Assembly: GCF_040839445.1 (NCBI RefSeq) | Contig: NZ_JBDPGJ010000006.1 | Location: 1-64,000 of the forward strand | From: Aquibium pacificus | GTDB lineage: Bacteria > Pseudomonadota > Alphaproteobacteria > Rhizobiales > Rhizobiaceae | Direction: 5' to 3' | DNA: 64,000 nt | Shown: positions 41,158 through 50,375 of the stretch, piece after piece | How positions within the stretch are numbered: the stretch's first letter is position 1 | Layout: each line of letters starts with the position of its first letter | Position numbers and translations under genes: made by a program | The notes under the pieces: model-generated | What the model was told of the DNA's origin: nothing | The model's input: the letters and a program-made list of their open reading frames with translations, nothing else | Databases searched by the model: none

Positions 41158-42423
41158 CTAGTCGCCCGTGCCCTTCTGCTCCGTGCCAACGACCCCGGCC
41201 GCCACCAGCGTCGAAACCTCTTCGTCGCTGAGCTGGAAGCGGCGCAGGATCTCGGCGCTGTGCTCGCCCAGCGTCGGCGCCGCCGAGCGGGGCGAACGCT
41301 CGCAACCCGCGAAGAGGATCGGAATCGCGATCGCCGGCATCTCGCCCGCCGCCGAATGGGCGATGCGCGTCACCATCCCGCGCTCGCGCGCCTGCGGCTG
41401 GTCGAGGCTCGCGTCGACGGTGTTGATCGGCGAATGCGGCACGCCCGCCTGGCGCAGGATGTCGCACCACTCGGCCACGCTGCGCCGCGCGATCACCTCG
41501 GCGACCATGCCGACCGTCTCGTCGAAATGCGCGACCCGCGCCTGATTGGTGGCGAAGCGCGGATCGTCGCGCACTGCTTCAAGCCCCACTGCCGGGGCGA
41601 AGGCGCGCCAGACCTTGTCGCTGCCGACCGCGATCAGGATTTGACCGTCGGCGGCGGCGAAGGCCTGGTAGGGGCAAAGCGATTCATGGCCCGAGCCCGC
41701 CGGTTCGGGCGCCTTGCCGGTGGCCCAGTAGGTCTGCGCGACGTAGCCGAGGAATCCGAGCGCCGTCTCATAAAGCGAGGTCTCGATCGCCGTGCCCTCG
41801 CCCGTCAGGTCGCGCCGGCGCAGCGCCGCGACGATGCCGAGCGCGGTGTGGATGCCGGTCGTCTGGTCGAGCGGCGAGATCGGGATGCGCACCGGCGATC
41901 CGCCCTTCTCGCCGGTGATGCTCATGATCCCGCTGAAGGCCTGCACCATCGCATCGTAGCCCGGGATCTCGGCCAGGGGCCCGCTGCGGCCGAACCCCGA
42001 GATGCTGGCATGGACCAGCCGGGGCTGTAGCTTGCGCAACGTCTCGTAGTCGATCCCCAGCCGCGCCGCCACGCCGGTGCGGTAGCTCTCGATCACCACA
42101 TCGCTCTGCGCCACCATCCGGTGCAGAACCGCCAGCCCCTCCGGGCGCTTCAGGTCCAGCGCGATGCTGCGCTTGTTCTTGTTGACGCTGAGGAAGATTG
42201 CGCTTTCCCCGGCAACGAAGGGTGGCCAGCTGCGGGTATCGTCGCCCACCCCCACCGGCTCTATCTTGATGACCTCGGCGCCCAGATCGCCCAGGTACTG
42301 CGCACATATCGGTCCGGCCAGTACCTTCGACAGGTCGAGCACCGTGACTCCCTGCAGCGCGTCGAAGCGGGCCGCCGGCGCCCTTCGACCCGCTTTCGCA
42401 GCAACCCTCGTGTTGTCGGTCAC
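41158..42423 (-). CDS. CaiB/BaiF-family CoA-transferase
   Basis: 421 residues from a GTG overlapping the upstream ligase stop (GTGA). LDLSKVLAGPICAQYLGDLGAEVIKIEP is the family N-terminus. Asp157 in IPGYDAMVQA is the predicted nucleophile, followed by GIMSITGEKGGSP. One of three CaiB proteins in this operon, all different in sequence. It would activate a carboxylate by CoA transfer, possibly from succinyl-CoA. Confidence 0.9.
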   Translation of the reverse strand: MTDNTRVAAKAGRRAPAARFDALQGVTVLDLSKVLAGPICAQYLGDLGAEVIKIEPVGVGDDTRSWPPFVAGESAIFLSVNKNKRSIALDLKRPEGLAVLHRMVAQSDVVIESYRTGVAARLGIDYETLRKLQPRLVHASISGFGRSGPLAEIPGYDAMVQAFSGIMSITGEKGGSPVRIPISPLDQTTGIHTALGIVAALRRRDLTGEGTAIETSLYETALGFLGYVAQTYWATGKAPEPAGSGHESLCPYQAFAAADGQILIAVGSDKVWRAFAPAVGLEAVRDDPRFATNQARVAHFDETVGMVAEVIARRSVAEWCDILRQAGVPHSPINTVDASLDQPQARERGMVTRIAHSAAGEMPAIAIPILFAGCERSPRSAAPTLGEHSAEILRRFQLSDEEVSTLVAAGVVGTEQKGTGD

Positions 42424-44423
42424 TTTGCCTCTCCGTTCTCGCGGTCTCTCCGTTCTCGCAGACCCCGCGCAGCGGCGCGGATCTCCTCGACCACCTCGGG
42501 GTTGACGAGCGACGAGAGGTCGCCCGCCGGCTCGTCCAGGCACGCGGCCCGGACCACGCGGCGCATGATCTTCATGTTCCGCGTCTTTGGCAGATCAGAG
42601 ACGGGAAGGATGAAGCGCGGCCGGAACGGCGCCCCAAGCCCGGCCACCACCGCTTCTTCCAGTTCGTGCGCAAGTTCGCGGCTCCACCCCTGCCCCGCCA
42701 CCAGCGTCACGAAGCAGCCGACCGCCTGCCCCTTGACCGGATCGGGCAAGCCGATGGCTGCGGCCTCGGCCACCTTTCCAGTCGCGCTCAGGAGCCCCTC
42801 GATCTCGGAGGGGCCGGTGCGCTTGCCCGCGATCTTCAGCGTGTCGTCCGAGCGCCCAAGGATGTACCAGGTGCCGTCGGCGTCGATCCGCGCCCGGTCG
42901 CCCTGGCGCCAGAGGCCGGGAATCTCGCGCCAGTAAGCGTCGAGATAGCGCTCGTCGTCGTTCTTCCACAGGCTGCGGGTGAGCCCGATCGACGGCCGGC
43001 GCAGCACCAGCTCGCCGGCTTCGCCCTGCGCCACGGGATTGCCCGCGGCATCCACTATATCGGCCCCCATCCCGGGGATCGGGCCGCTGAAGGCGCAGGG
43101 CTTCATCGGCGTCAGCACGTTGCCTGAGAGGATGCCGCCTCCGATCTCGGTTCCGCCTGAGTAGTTCAGGATCGGCACCCGCCGCCGACAGACCTTGTCG
43201 AAGGTCCACCACCAAGCCTCGGGCGTCCAGGGCTCGCCGGTCGAGGCGCAGACACGCAGCGATCCGAGCCCGTAGCCCTCGACCCCGCCGCCGCCGTTGC
43301 GGATGAAGCTGCGCGCCATCGTAGGCGCGAGGCCGAGAAAGCTGATCGCGTGTTCGTCGACGAGCCGCCACATGCGCCCCGCATCGGGATAGTCGGGGCC
43401 CCCTTCGGCGATCAGCATCGTCGCCCCGTGCAAGGTCGTGCCCACGGCGAGCAGCGGGCCCACGAGCCAGCCCATGTCGCTGAGCCAGAGCAGCCGGTCG
43501 CAGGGCTTGACGTCCATGATCAGGCCCAGGTCCAGCGCCATCTTGGCGGCGAAGCCGCAATGACTGTGCACCGTGCCCTTGGGCCTGCCCGTGGTACCCG
43601 AGGTGTACATGATCATCAGCGGGTCTTCGGCGTCCATCTTCTCCGTGACGGACGGCCCCTCGGGCGGAACCGCCAGCTTGTCGAGCCAGAGGTCGCATGG
43701 CGCCTGCATCGTGACCGGCGTGCCCGCGTGGCGCGCCACGATCACCCGAGAAAGCTGTGGCAGCGCGGGCGCGGCCTCGTCGAGCGTGGCCTTGAGCGGC
43801 ACCACCGCGCCGCGGCGCCAGGTGCCGTCGGCGGTGATGACGAAGCGCGCGCCGGCATCGCCCAGCCGGTCGATCAGCGCCCCCGCGCCGAAGCCCGAGA
43901 ACATCGGCAGCGCGATCGCCCCGATCTTGGCCACGGCGAAGAAAGCGACGATCGCCTCGGGGATGTTGGGCAGGAACAGCCCCACCACGTCGCCCCGCCC
44001 GCAGCCTTCGCGCCTGAGCCCCGCGGCCAGCGCGTCGATCTGCGCCGAGAGCCGGGAATAGCTAAGCCGCCGCACCTCGCCGCCTTCGCCCTCCCAGACG
44101 AGCACCTCCTTCTCCCAGGTGGGCGTGCCGCGAAAGCGCTCGATGCAGCTGGTCACCACATTGGTGGTGCCGCCCACGCACCACCGCGCGAAGGGCGCCC
44201 CCCGCGAGGTGTCGAGCACCCGCTCGTAAGGACGGAAGAAATGGAGCCGCTGCGCGACCGCATTCCAGAACCACTCGGGATCCGTCTCGGCGCGTTCGAG
44301 CAGCGCCGCGTAATCCGGAAGAGCGTGCTCTTTGAGGAAAGCGTGAAGGTTGCTCTTCTCGCGAAGCTCTTCCGGCGGATGCCACACGAAGCCGTCGCCG
44401 GCCTGGTCCAACGCTGTCGTCAT
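42420..44423 (-). CDS. AMP-forming acyl-CoA synthetase (acetoacetyl-CoA synthetase type)
   Basis: 667 residues. The MYTSGTTGRPKG loop starts at residue 272, GRSDDTLKIAGKRTGPSEIE is the hinge, and LPKTRNMKIMRR holds the catalytic Lys region. It is clearly related to the ligase at 4999-6936 (shared DPEWFWNAV N-terminus and hinge). It overlaps both neighbouring CaiB genes by 4 bases, so ligase and transferases are made together. That gives two routes to the CoA ester in one operon. Confidence 0.9.
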   Translation of the reverse strand: MTTALDQAGDGFVWHPPEELREKSNLHAFLKEHALPDYAALLERAETDPEWFWNAVAQRLHFFRPYERVLDTSRGAPFARWCVGGTTNVVTSCIERFRGTPTWEKEVLVWEGEGGEVRRLSYSRLSAQIDALAAGLRREGCGRGDVVGLFLPNIPEAIVAFFAVAKIGAIALPMFSGFGAGALIDRLGDAGARFVITADGTWRRGAVVPLKATLDEAAPALPQLSRVIVARHAGTPVTMQAPCDLWLDKLAVPPEGPSVTEKMDAEDPLMIMYTSGTTGRPKGTVHSHCGFAAKMALDLGLIMDVKPCDRLLWLSDMGWLVGPLLAVGTTLHGATMLIAEGGPDYPDAGRMWRLVDEHAISFLGLAPTMARSFIRNGGGGVEGYGLGSLRVCASTGEPWTPEAWWWTFDKVCRRRVPILNYSGGTEIGGGILSGNVLTPMKPCAFSGPIPGMGADIVDAAGNPVAQGEAGELVLRRPSIGLTRSLWKNDDERYLDAYWREIPGLWRQGDRARIDADGTWYILGRSDDTLKIAGKRTGPSEIEGLLSATGKVAEAAAIGLPDPVKGQAVGCFVTLVAGQGWSRELAHELEEAVVAGLGAPFRPRFILPVSDLPKTRNMKIMRRVVRAACLDEPAGDLSSLVNPEVVEEIRAAARGLRERRDRENGEAK

Positions 44424-45664
44424 TTCGCCCGCCCCCCGCCTGCGCTGTCGCCCACCGCGTCCGCGTATTCGGGCAGGCGCAGCGCGCCGGCCCGGACGAG
44501 CGCGGCGATCGACTCCTCGTCGAGGCCGGCCTCGCGCAGCACCTCGGCCCCGTGCTCGCCAAGCCGCGGTGCCGGGCGCGGCTGCGGCGCGTCGGCCTCC
44601 CCCTGCCAGCGGACGGCGCCGCGCAGGCGCAGGATTCGGCCCTCGGTGGGATGGTCTTCCTCGCGGGCGAAGCCGGTGGCCTGAAGCTGCGGGTCGTCGA
44701 GGACGTTATCCAGCGTGTTGGTGCGCATCGCCGGCACGTCGGCCGCCTGGAAAAGATCGAGCCATTCGGCGGACGGCCGGGTGGCGATGTGTTGCCCGAC
44801 GATCTCGTAGAGCGCGGCGATGTTGGCGGTGCGGGTGTAGAGCCCGGCGAAGCGCGGATCCTCGCCCAGTTCGGGCGCACCGATCACCCGGAACAGCGAT
44901 TGCCACTGCTGGTCGGTGTAAGGGAGCACGCCGATATGCCCGTCGGAGGTGGCGAACGGCCGGCGGTAGGGGTTGAGGTGGCGCGGATACCCTATCGGCC
45001 CCTCCGGCGGTACGAAGCTGTGGCCGTAGATGTGATCGCCGAGTACGAAGCCCGCCAGGGCCTCGAACATCGGCACCACCACGCTTTGCGCCTGGCCGCT
45101 GCGCAGACGCGCGACGATTGCCGCCAGCACCGCCTCGGCGGCATAGAGCCCGGTGATCCGGTCGGCGACGGCCAGCGGCACATACTGATTTTCGCCGCCC
45201 GAGCGGCGCATCAGGTCGGGCAGCGCCACCAGGCCCTGGATCAGATCGTCATAGGCCGGGCGGTCGGAATAGGGCCCGCCGCGGTCGAAGCCGAGGATCG
45301 CGCAGAGCACGATGCCCTCGTTGATCTGCCGCAGGTCCTCGAAGGTCAGCCCCAGCTTCCTCGCCGCCGGATCGCGCATGTTGTGGATCACCACGTCGGC
45401 ACGGTTCACCAGCCGCTCGAAGACCGGCCGCGCCTCCGGCTTGCGCAGGTCGAGCACGACGCTGCGCTTGCCGGCGCCGATGGCGAGGAAGATCGCACTC
45501 ATCTTCGGGTGCCGCGCCGGCCCGACATTGCGGATCGGGTCGCCCTCGGGGCTTTCCAGCTTGATGATCTCGGCCCCGTATTCGCCGAGGATCTGGGTGG
45601 CGTAGGGGCCCGTCCCCATCGTCGTCAGATCGAGCACCCTGATCCCTTCCAGCAGCCCCGCCAT
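44420..45664 (-). CDS. CaiB/BaiF-family CoA-transferase
   Basis: 414 residues from ATG 45664. LDLTTMGTGPYATQILGEYGAEIIKLESPEGD opens the protein, and Asp139 in RPAYDDLIQG is the predicted nucleophile. A VVIHNMRDPAARKLGLTFEDL segment differs from the usual ESFRPGVAARLGI, marking a separate CaiB subgroup. It overlaps the ligase gene by 4 bases and begins 2 bases after the next CaiB stop. Confidence 0.9.
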   Translation of the reverse strand: MAGLLEGIRVLDLTTMGTGPYATQILGEYGAEIIKLESPEGDPIRNVGPARHPKMSAIFLAIGAGKRSVVLDLRKPEARPVFERLVNRADVVIHNMRDPAARKLGLTFEDLRQINEGIVLCAILGFDRGGPYSDRPAYDDLIQGLVALPDLMRRSGGENQYVPLAVADRITGLYAAEAVLAAIVARLRSGQAQSVVVPMFEALAGFVLGDHIYGHSFVPPEGPIGYPRHLNPYRRPFATSDGHIGVLPYTDQQWQSLFRVIGAPELGEDPRFAGLYTRTANIAALYEIVGQHIATRPSAEWLDLFQAADVPAMRTNTLDNVLDDPQLQATGFAREEDHPTEGRILRLRGAVRWQGEADAPQPRPAPRLGEHGAEVLREAGLDEESIAALVRAGALRLPEYADAVGDSAGGGRAK

Positions 45665-45666
45665 GT

Positions 45667-46878
45667 TCAGCCCCTCCCTTTCGGACCGTCCGCCACGACT
45701 CCGTCGCGCAGCAGTTCTTCCACCGATGCCGGCGCGAAGTCCAGCATCGCGAGGATCTCCCGTGTCCCCGACCCGAGCTCGGGCGCGGGCCGGCGGATCT
45801 GCGGGTGCCGCCCGTCGGCCGCGACCGGGAAGGCCGAGAGCACTTGCCCCCCCACCTCGGTGACGAAGCCGCGGGCGCGGACATGGTCGCTCGCCACCGC
45901 CTCGGGGGGAAAGAGACACAGATTGGCGGGCACGTCGGCGGCCTCGAACCGCGCCATCCAGTCGGCCGCGTCGCGCCGGGCGATGGTCTCGGTCAGTGCG
46001 GCGAAAAGCGCGTCGCCATGCTCGCGCCGGCCCGCATCGGTGTCGAAGCGGGATTCCAGGATCATCGGCATGTCGGGCGCCATGACCTTGCGGAAATTCT
46101 CCCACAGATGCTCCTCGGAGCCCACGCCGAGCGCGATCTCGCGATCGTCGGCCGTGGTGAAGATGTCGTTGGTCGGATACGGCGAATCGGGCGCCCAGTG
46201 GTCGCGATCAAGCCCGTGGCGCATCGAGACACCGAACAGCACCGCATCCATGAGCGAAACGTCCAGCGCCATGCCCCGCCCCGTGCGCTGGCGCTCGTTG
46301 AGCGCGGCGAGAATCGCGATGGCGGCGTTTCCCGCGCCCAGGAGGTCGGCCACCGGCATCCCCGACCGCCGCGGCCGGCCCGTCCAGTGGCCCGAGAAGG
46401 CGAAGGCCCCGCCCGCGGCGAGGAAGTTGAGGTCGTGCCCCGGCATGTCCCGCCACGGCCCGTTCTGGCCGTAGCCCGAGACCGAGCAGCTGATGATCCG
46501 CGGATTGGCCGCCGAGAGGCTGGCATGGTCGATCCCCAGCCGCGCGGCAACGCCGGGGCGGAAGCTCTCCAGCGCCACGTCGCCCCAGCGGGCCAGCCGC
46601 TCCACCACCGCTGCGGCGCCTTCGCGCTTGAGGTCGATCGTCAGGCTCGCCTTGCTGCGGTTGGCCGCGTGGAGAATCGGCGCCAGCACCGCGCGATGGC
46701 GCACACCCTCGCCCCCCGTCGGCTCGATCTTGACCACTTCGGCGCCAAGATCGGCGAGGATCGCCCCCGCCAAGGGCCCGGGCAGTAACGCCGAGAAATC
46801 GACCACGCGCACCCCGGCGAGCGGCTGCCACGGGGTGTCCGGGCTGGGCTGCGGCGCGGCGGCGGCGGTGTCGTTCAT
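45667..46878 (-). CDS. CaiB/BaiF-family CoA-transferase
   Basis: 403 residues from ATG 46878; a longer in-frame extension toward dctM is rejected. VVDFSALLPGPLAGAILADLGAEVVKIEP is the family N-terminus, and Asp149 in MPGHDLNFLAAGG is the expected catalytic Asp. The SALLPGPLA form resembles the alpha-methylacyl-CoA racemase branch, so racemisation of a 2-methyl-branched acyl-CoA is an alternative to CoA transfer. The gap to dctM is 67 bases. Confidence 0.88.
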   Translation of the reverse strand: MNDTAAAAPQPSPDTPWQPLAGVRVVDFSALLPGPLAGAILADLGAEVVKIEPTGGEGVRHRAVLAPILHAANRSKASLTIDLKREGAAAVVERLARWGDVALESFRPGVAARLGIDHASLSAANPRIISCSVSGYGQNGPWRDMPGHDLNFLAAGGAFAFSGHWTGRPRRSGMPVADLLGAGNAAIAILAALNERQRTGRGMALDVSLMDAVLFGVSMRHGLDRDHWAPDSPYPTNDIFTTADDREIALGVGSEEHLWENFRKVMAPDMPMILESRFDTDAGRREHGDALFAALTETIARRDAADWMARFEAADVPANLCLFPPEAVASDHVRARGFVTEVGGQVLSAFPVAADGRHPQIRRPAPELGSGTREILAMLDFAPASVEELLRDGVVADGPKGRG

Positions 46879-46945
46879 GGCCTTCTTCTTTCCTTCCTTC
46901 GCGGCCCCGGCGCCGGACGGCCGCCGGGACATCCCCTTCGCGGGG

Positions 46946-48235
46946 TCAGTTCGACATCCGTCCGGGCAGCCAGAGGATGATCTCTGGAACGAGACCGAGA
47001 AGCATCACCATGGCGAGCATGCACAGGAAGAACGGCAGGATGCCCGCGAAGATCTCGTGCACCGGTCGGCCCGTGTAGCGCGCCACGACGAAGACGTTGA
47101 GGCCCATCGGCGGCGTGATCATGCCGATCTCGGCCGTCATGACGACCAGCACCCCGAACCACACCGGATCGAAGCCGAGCTCCTTCACGATCGGAAGGAT
47201 TACCGGCACGGTGAGGATCAGGATCGCGACCTGGTCGAGAAAGCAACCGAGGATCAGGTAGATCACCAGGATGACCAGCAACACCCCGTAGGCCGGCATA
47301 TCGAGCCCGCCGACCCAGCCGACGATGGCGGTGGTCGTCTGGGTGAGGGTGAAGAAATAGCCGAATATGTGCGCGCCGAGGATGATGAAGGCGATCATGC
47401 AGCTGATGCGTGCGGCATTGAAGAGTGCCTGGCCGGCGCCGCGCAGCGTGAGCCTGCGCTGCACCGCCGTCAGCACCAGCGCCGCAAAGGCACCCACCGC
47501 CGCGGCCTCGGTGGGCGTGGCGATTCCCGCATAGAGAGTCCCCGTCACCGCCCCGAGAAGAACCACCATCGGCAGCGTGACCCGCAGCACCGAAATCTTC
47601 TCGGACCAGCGGCGCGGGCGTCCCGACGGCATCACCTGCGGTCGCAGAAGCGACATGGCGGTGATCAGCGTCATCAGGGCCAGCACCGACAGCAAGCCGG
47701 GCACCACGCCCGCGATCAGGAGCTTGCCCACGCTCTCGTCGGCGATAATACCGTAGAGCACCAGCGCGATCGAGGGCGGGATCAGGATCGCGAGCGTGCC
47801 GGTGATAGCCACCAGCGCCCCGGCAGTGCGTAGCGAATAGCCCTGTCGCATCATTGCCGGCAGTGCAGTGGACGACAGCGTGGCCGCCGATGCGGTACTC
47901 GACCCTGAGATCGCGCCGAAGAGCGCCCCCGCCAGGAGCGTCGCCACCCCGAGCCCGCCCGGCAGCCGTCCTATCCAGACCGCGGTGGCGTCGAACAGCT
48001 CGTCGGCGATGCGCGAGATGATGATGAACTCGGCCATCAGGATGAACATGGGAATGGTGATGAGCTCGTAGGAGTTGACCGACGAGATCGTGGAGGACTT
48101 AATCATCCCCATCACCAGATCGAATCCGCCCACGGCAAAGAGGCCCGCCGTGCCCGACACCGCCATGGCGAAGGCCACCGGCATCCCCATTGCAAGGAGG
48201 AGCACGAGAAGAATGCTTCCCATGACCGCGATCAC
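46946..48235 (-). CDS. dctM: TRAP transporter large permease
   Basis: About 429 residues from GTG 48235, which overlaps the dctQ stop as GTGA. The very hydrophobic chain has a dozen or so membrane segments. GALFGAISGSSTASAATLSSTALPAMMRQGYS and IPPSIALVLYGIIADESVGKLLIAGVVPGLL are standard DctM signatures. With DctQ and DctP it imports a dicarboxylate-type acid using the sodium gradient. Confidence 0.92.
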   Translation of the reverse strand: MIAVMGSILLVLLLAMGMPVAFAMAVSGTAGLFAVGGFDLVMGMIKSSTISSVNSYELITIPMFILMAEFIIISRIADELFDATAVWIGRLPGGLGVATLLAGALFGAISGSSTASAATLSSTALPAMMRQGYSLRTAGALVAITGTLAILIPPSIALVLYGIIADESVGKLLIAGVVPGLLSVLALMTLITAMSLLRPQVMPSGRPRRWSEKISVLRVTLPMVVLLGAVTGTLYAGIATPTEAAAVGAFAALVLTAVQRRLTLRGAGQALFNAARISCMIAFIILGAHIFGYFFTLTQTTTAIVGWVGGLDMPAYGVLLVILVIYLILGCFLDQVAILILTVPVILPIVKELGFDPVWFGVLVVMTAEIGMITPPMGLNVFVVARYTGRPVHEIFAGILPFFLCMLAMVMLLGLVPEIILWLPGRMSN

Positions 48236-48810
48236 CGGTCCTCTCCCTGCGACGGTGACCCGGCTGCGGCGGCGGGCTTGGCATGGAGATGGTCCACGAC
48301 CTCGGGCACGTGGCCGCGCCCGCCCCACAGCAGGTCGGCGAGATGGAGCGCCACGCGCAAGAGCAGAAGCCCGACACCCAGCGGCACGAAGACGTAGCTG
48401 GCCCACATCGGCCAGGCGATCACCCCGGGAATCGCCTCGTCTCGCGCCAGGCTCCGGGCGGTGGACTGCCAGCCGGTCACCACCATGGCCAGCAGCACCG
48501 GCAGCACCATCAGCGCACTCCCAGCGTCGATCCAGCGCCGCACGCGGGGACGCAGCATGTTTCGGAAGAGGTCGACGGCCACGTGTCCGCCGCGCCGGAA
48601 GGTCTCGGACACGGCGAGGAAGAAGGCCCCGACCATCAGGTAGTTGGAGACCAGATCATAAACCCAGCCCAGGGGGGCATGGAACGCATAGCGCATCACC
48701 ACGTCGAGCGCGACGACGACCATGATTGCCAGGATGCACAGGCTGGCCCCTGTGATCGCGAGCCGTTCCAGCCCGTCGACCCCGCGGCCCGCCCAAGACA
48801 GCCACCTCAT
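48232..48810 (-). CDS. dctQ: TRAP transporter small permease
   Basis: About 192 residues from ATG 48810, preceded by GGAGGT; an ATG 27 bases further upstream is also possible. Four hydrophobic segments and the RRGGHVAVDLFRNMLRPRVRRW cytoplasmic loop typify DctQ. It forms the membrane complex with DctM. The substrate-binding protein gene lies three kilobases away in the same operon, separated by a hydratase and a lyase gene. Confidence 0.9.
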   Translation of the reverse strand: MRWLSWAGRGVDGLERLAITGASLCILAIMVVVALDVVMRYAFHAPLGWVYDLVSNYLMVGAFFLAVSETFRRGGHVAVDLFRNMLRPRVRRWIDAGSALMVLPVLLAMVVTGWQSTARSLARDEAIPGVIAWPMWASYVFVPLGVGLLLLRVALHLADLLWGGRGHVPEVVDHLHAKPAAAAGSPSQGEDR

Positions 48811-48858
48811 CTGCACCTCCCTGTTCCTGGACAGCATCCGTGTGTCCGCCCCTGTGCC

Positions 48859-49329
48859 TCAGGCGCTGGCAGGGCGCTTCATCATCAGGCCGACGCGATT
48901 GACCTTCACCACCATCTCGTCGCGCTGGTTGAAGCCGCGGGTCTCGAACGTGACGATGCCGGCATTCGGGTTCTTGCGCGACTCGCGTCTGGCGATGATC
49001 TCGGTCTCGGCGCGCAACGTGTCGCCGATGAACACGGGCTTGGGGAAGGTGATCTCACCGAAGCCGAGATTGCCGAGCGTCGTCCCCAGCGTCAGCTCGC
49101 CCACGCCCACCCCGACCACGAGACCCAGCGTGAAGATGCTGTTGACTAGCCGCCGGCCATACACGGTGTTCTTGCAGAACTCGTCGTCGAGGTGCAGCGG
49201 CTGCGAGTTGTAGGTGAGCGCGGAGAACAGCAGGTTGTCGGTTTCGGTCACCGTGCGGGTGATCGCGTGGCGGTAGATCTGGCCGGGTTCGAGTTCTTCG
49301 TAGTACTTGCCGGATACGGTGGCTTGCAT
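48859..49329 (-). CDS. MaoC-family hotdog hydratase
   Basis: 156 residues from ATG 49329. The MaoC pattern is TVTETDNLLFSALTYNSQPLHLDDEF, with the hydratase Asp/His arrangement, followed by GRRLVNSIFTLGLVVGV. Relatives include mesaconyl-C1-CoA hydratase (beta-methylmalyl-CoA dehydratase) and R-specific enoyl-CoA hydratases. It sits next to the CitE-like lyase, 35 bases downstream. A hydratase-lyase pair of this kind converts mesaconyl- or itaconyl-type CoA esters to a beta-hydroxy acyl-CoA and then cleaves it; that assignment is inferred. Confidence 0.85.
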   Translation of the reverse strand: MQATVSGKYYEELEPGQIYRHAITRTVTETDNLLFSALTYNSQPLHLDDEFCKNTVYGRRLVNSIFTLGLVVGVGVGELTLGTTLGNLGFGEITFPKPVFIGDTLRAETEIIARRESRKNPNAGIVTFETRGFNQRDEMVVKVNRVGLMMKRPASA

Positions 49330-49364
49330 TGCAGGGTCCTCCCTCTGTCGTGTCGGTGATGTGC

Positions 49365-50270
49365 TCAGTCCTCGCCGCCGGCCCCTTCGGCCAGGGCGAC
49401 GACCGCGTGGGCGGTCTGGACATGAGCAAGATCGACGTGGTCGCCGTCGTAGATCACCGCGCCGATACCCTGCGCGACAGCTTTCTCGTAGGCCTCGATC
49501 ATGCCCTTGAAATAGCGGATCTCCTCGGGCGTCGGGGTGTAGGCGCGGTTGACCACGGCGACGTTCGACGGGTGCAGGATCATCTCGCCCACGAAGCCGT
49601 GCGCGTGGTTGCGGCGGGCGTAGCGTTCGAGCCCCTCGAGATCGTGCACGTCCTGCCAGAGCCCGCCGAGCGGCATCTTCCCGGTTGCCCGCGCGGCCAT
49701 GACGGTGCGCTGCGACATGTAGAGCGTCTCCGTGCCCTCCGGACTCCATTCGATGCCGAGCGCGCGGGCGGAGTCGCCGTTCTTGGCGCTGGCGCCACAG
49801 ATCGCATTGACCCGAGGGTTCAGCGCGATCTCATAGGCCACTTGCATCGAGCGTGCCGTCTCCAGCGTGGGGGTAAGCGCGATGCGGCCAAGCTCCAGGC
49901 CGTTCCGCATCTCGGCCTCGCTGACCAGCGCGGCGGCGATCTGGATGTCTTCCGGCCCGCCCGGCTTCGACAGCACCAGCCCCTCGAGCCCCTCGCGGGT
50001 CACGGCGAGGATGTCGTCGAAATCATAAAGCGCGGGCGAGCGGTTGATGCGCACATAGACGCGCTGGCCCGCCGCGGCGAGCCCGGCGATCTTGTCGGCG
50101 ACCAGCGCCCGCGCCGCCTCCTTGTGGTCGGTGGGCACGCTGTCTTCCAGATCGAGGATCACCGCGTCGGCGCCGTGGCCGGCGACGCGGTCGATCCAGC
50201 TCTCGCGGTGCCCGGGAACGAACAGGAACGAGCGGATCGGCCGCATCGCGGATCTGGGAAGATGTGTCAT
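49365..50270 (-). CDS. HpcH/HpaI-family CitE-like CoA-ester lyase
   Basis: 301 residues from ATG 50270. The chain begins RSFLFVPGHRESWIDR, then DAVILDLEDSVP (metal/CoA site) and VRINRSPALYDFDD. ALTPTLETARS and GASAKNGDSARALG supply the Glu and Asp metal ligands. The family includes citrate lyase beta, malyl-CoA and citramalyl-CoA lyases, which cleave beta-hydroxyacyl-CoAs to acetyl-CoA plus a 2-oxo acid. No citrate-lyase alpha or gamma subunits are nearby, so a free CoA-ester lyase is favoured. Confidence 0.88.
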   Translation of the reverse strand: MTHLPRSAMRPIRSFLFVPGHRESWIDRVAGHGADAVILDLEDSVPTDHKEAARALVADKIAGLAAAGQRVYVRINRSPALYDFDDILAVTREGLEGLVLSKPGGPEDIQIAAALVSEAEMRNGLELGRIALTPTLETARSMQVAYEIALNPRVNAICGASAKNGDSARALGIEWSPEGTETLYMSQRTVMAARATGKMPLGGLWQDVHDLEGLERYARRNHAHGFVGEMILHPSNVAVVNRAYTPTPEEIRYFKGMIEAYEKAVAQGIGAVIYDGDHVDLAHVQTAHAVVALAEGAGGED

Positions 50271-50343
50271 GGCGGGATCTCCAACTGGGCTGCGCCGGGG
50301 GGGCGCCCCAGACACAACAGGACAGACGGGCGTGCGGGATTTT

Positions 50344-50368
50344 CCCGCCGGGGATCACACCCGGCGGG
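50344..50368 (-). other. intercistronic hairpin downstream of dctP
   Basis: A perfect 9-bp GC-rich inverted repeat (CCCGCCGGG / CCCGGCGGG, 7-base loop), 7 bases past the dctP stop on the minus strand. It is not followed by a T-run. It is more likely an RNA-stabilising or partial-attenuation hairpin that keeps binding-protein mRNA higher than the downstream enzyme genes than a full terminator. Confidence 0.55.
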
Positions 50369-50375
50369 TCTGGCC

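Noticed and set aside
44552..46474. 640-codon open frame on the plus strand opposite two CaiB genes
   Set aside because: The product has no recognisable domain and is composed like a translated antisense frame. Both CaiB genes under it have intact catalytic Asp motifs and coupled starts.
49365..50270. Citrate lyase beta subunit of a full citrate lyase
   Set aside because: There are no alpha, gamma or accessory citrate lyase genes nearby, and the gene sits in a CaiB/MaoC operon.
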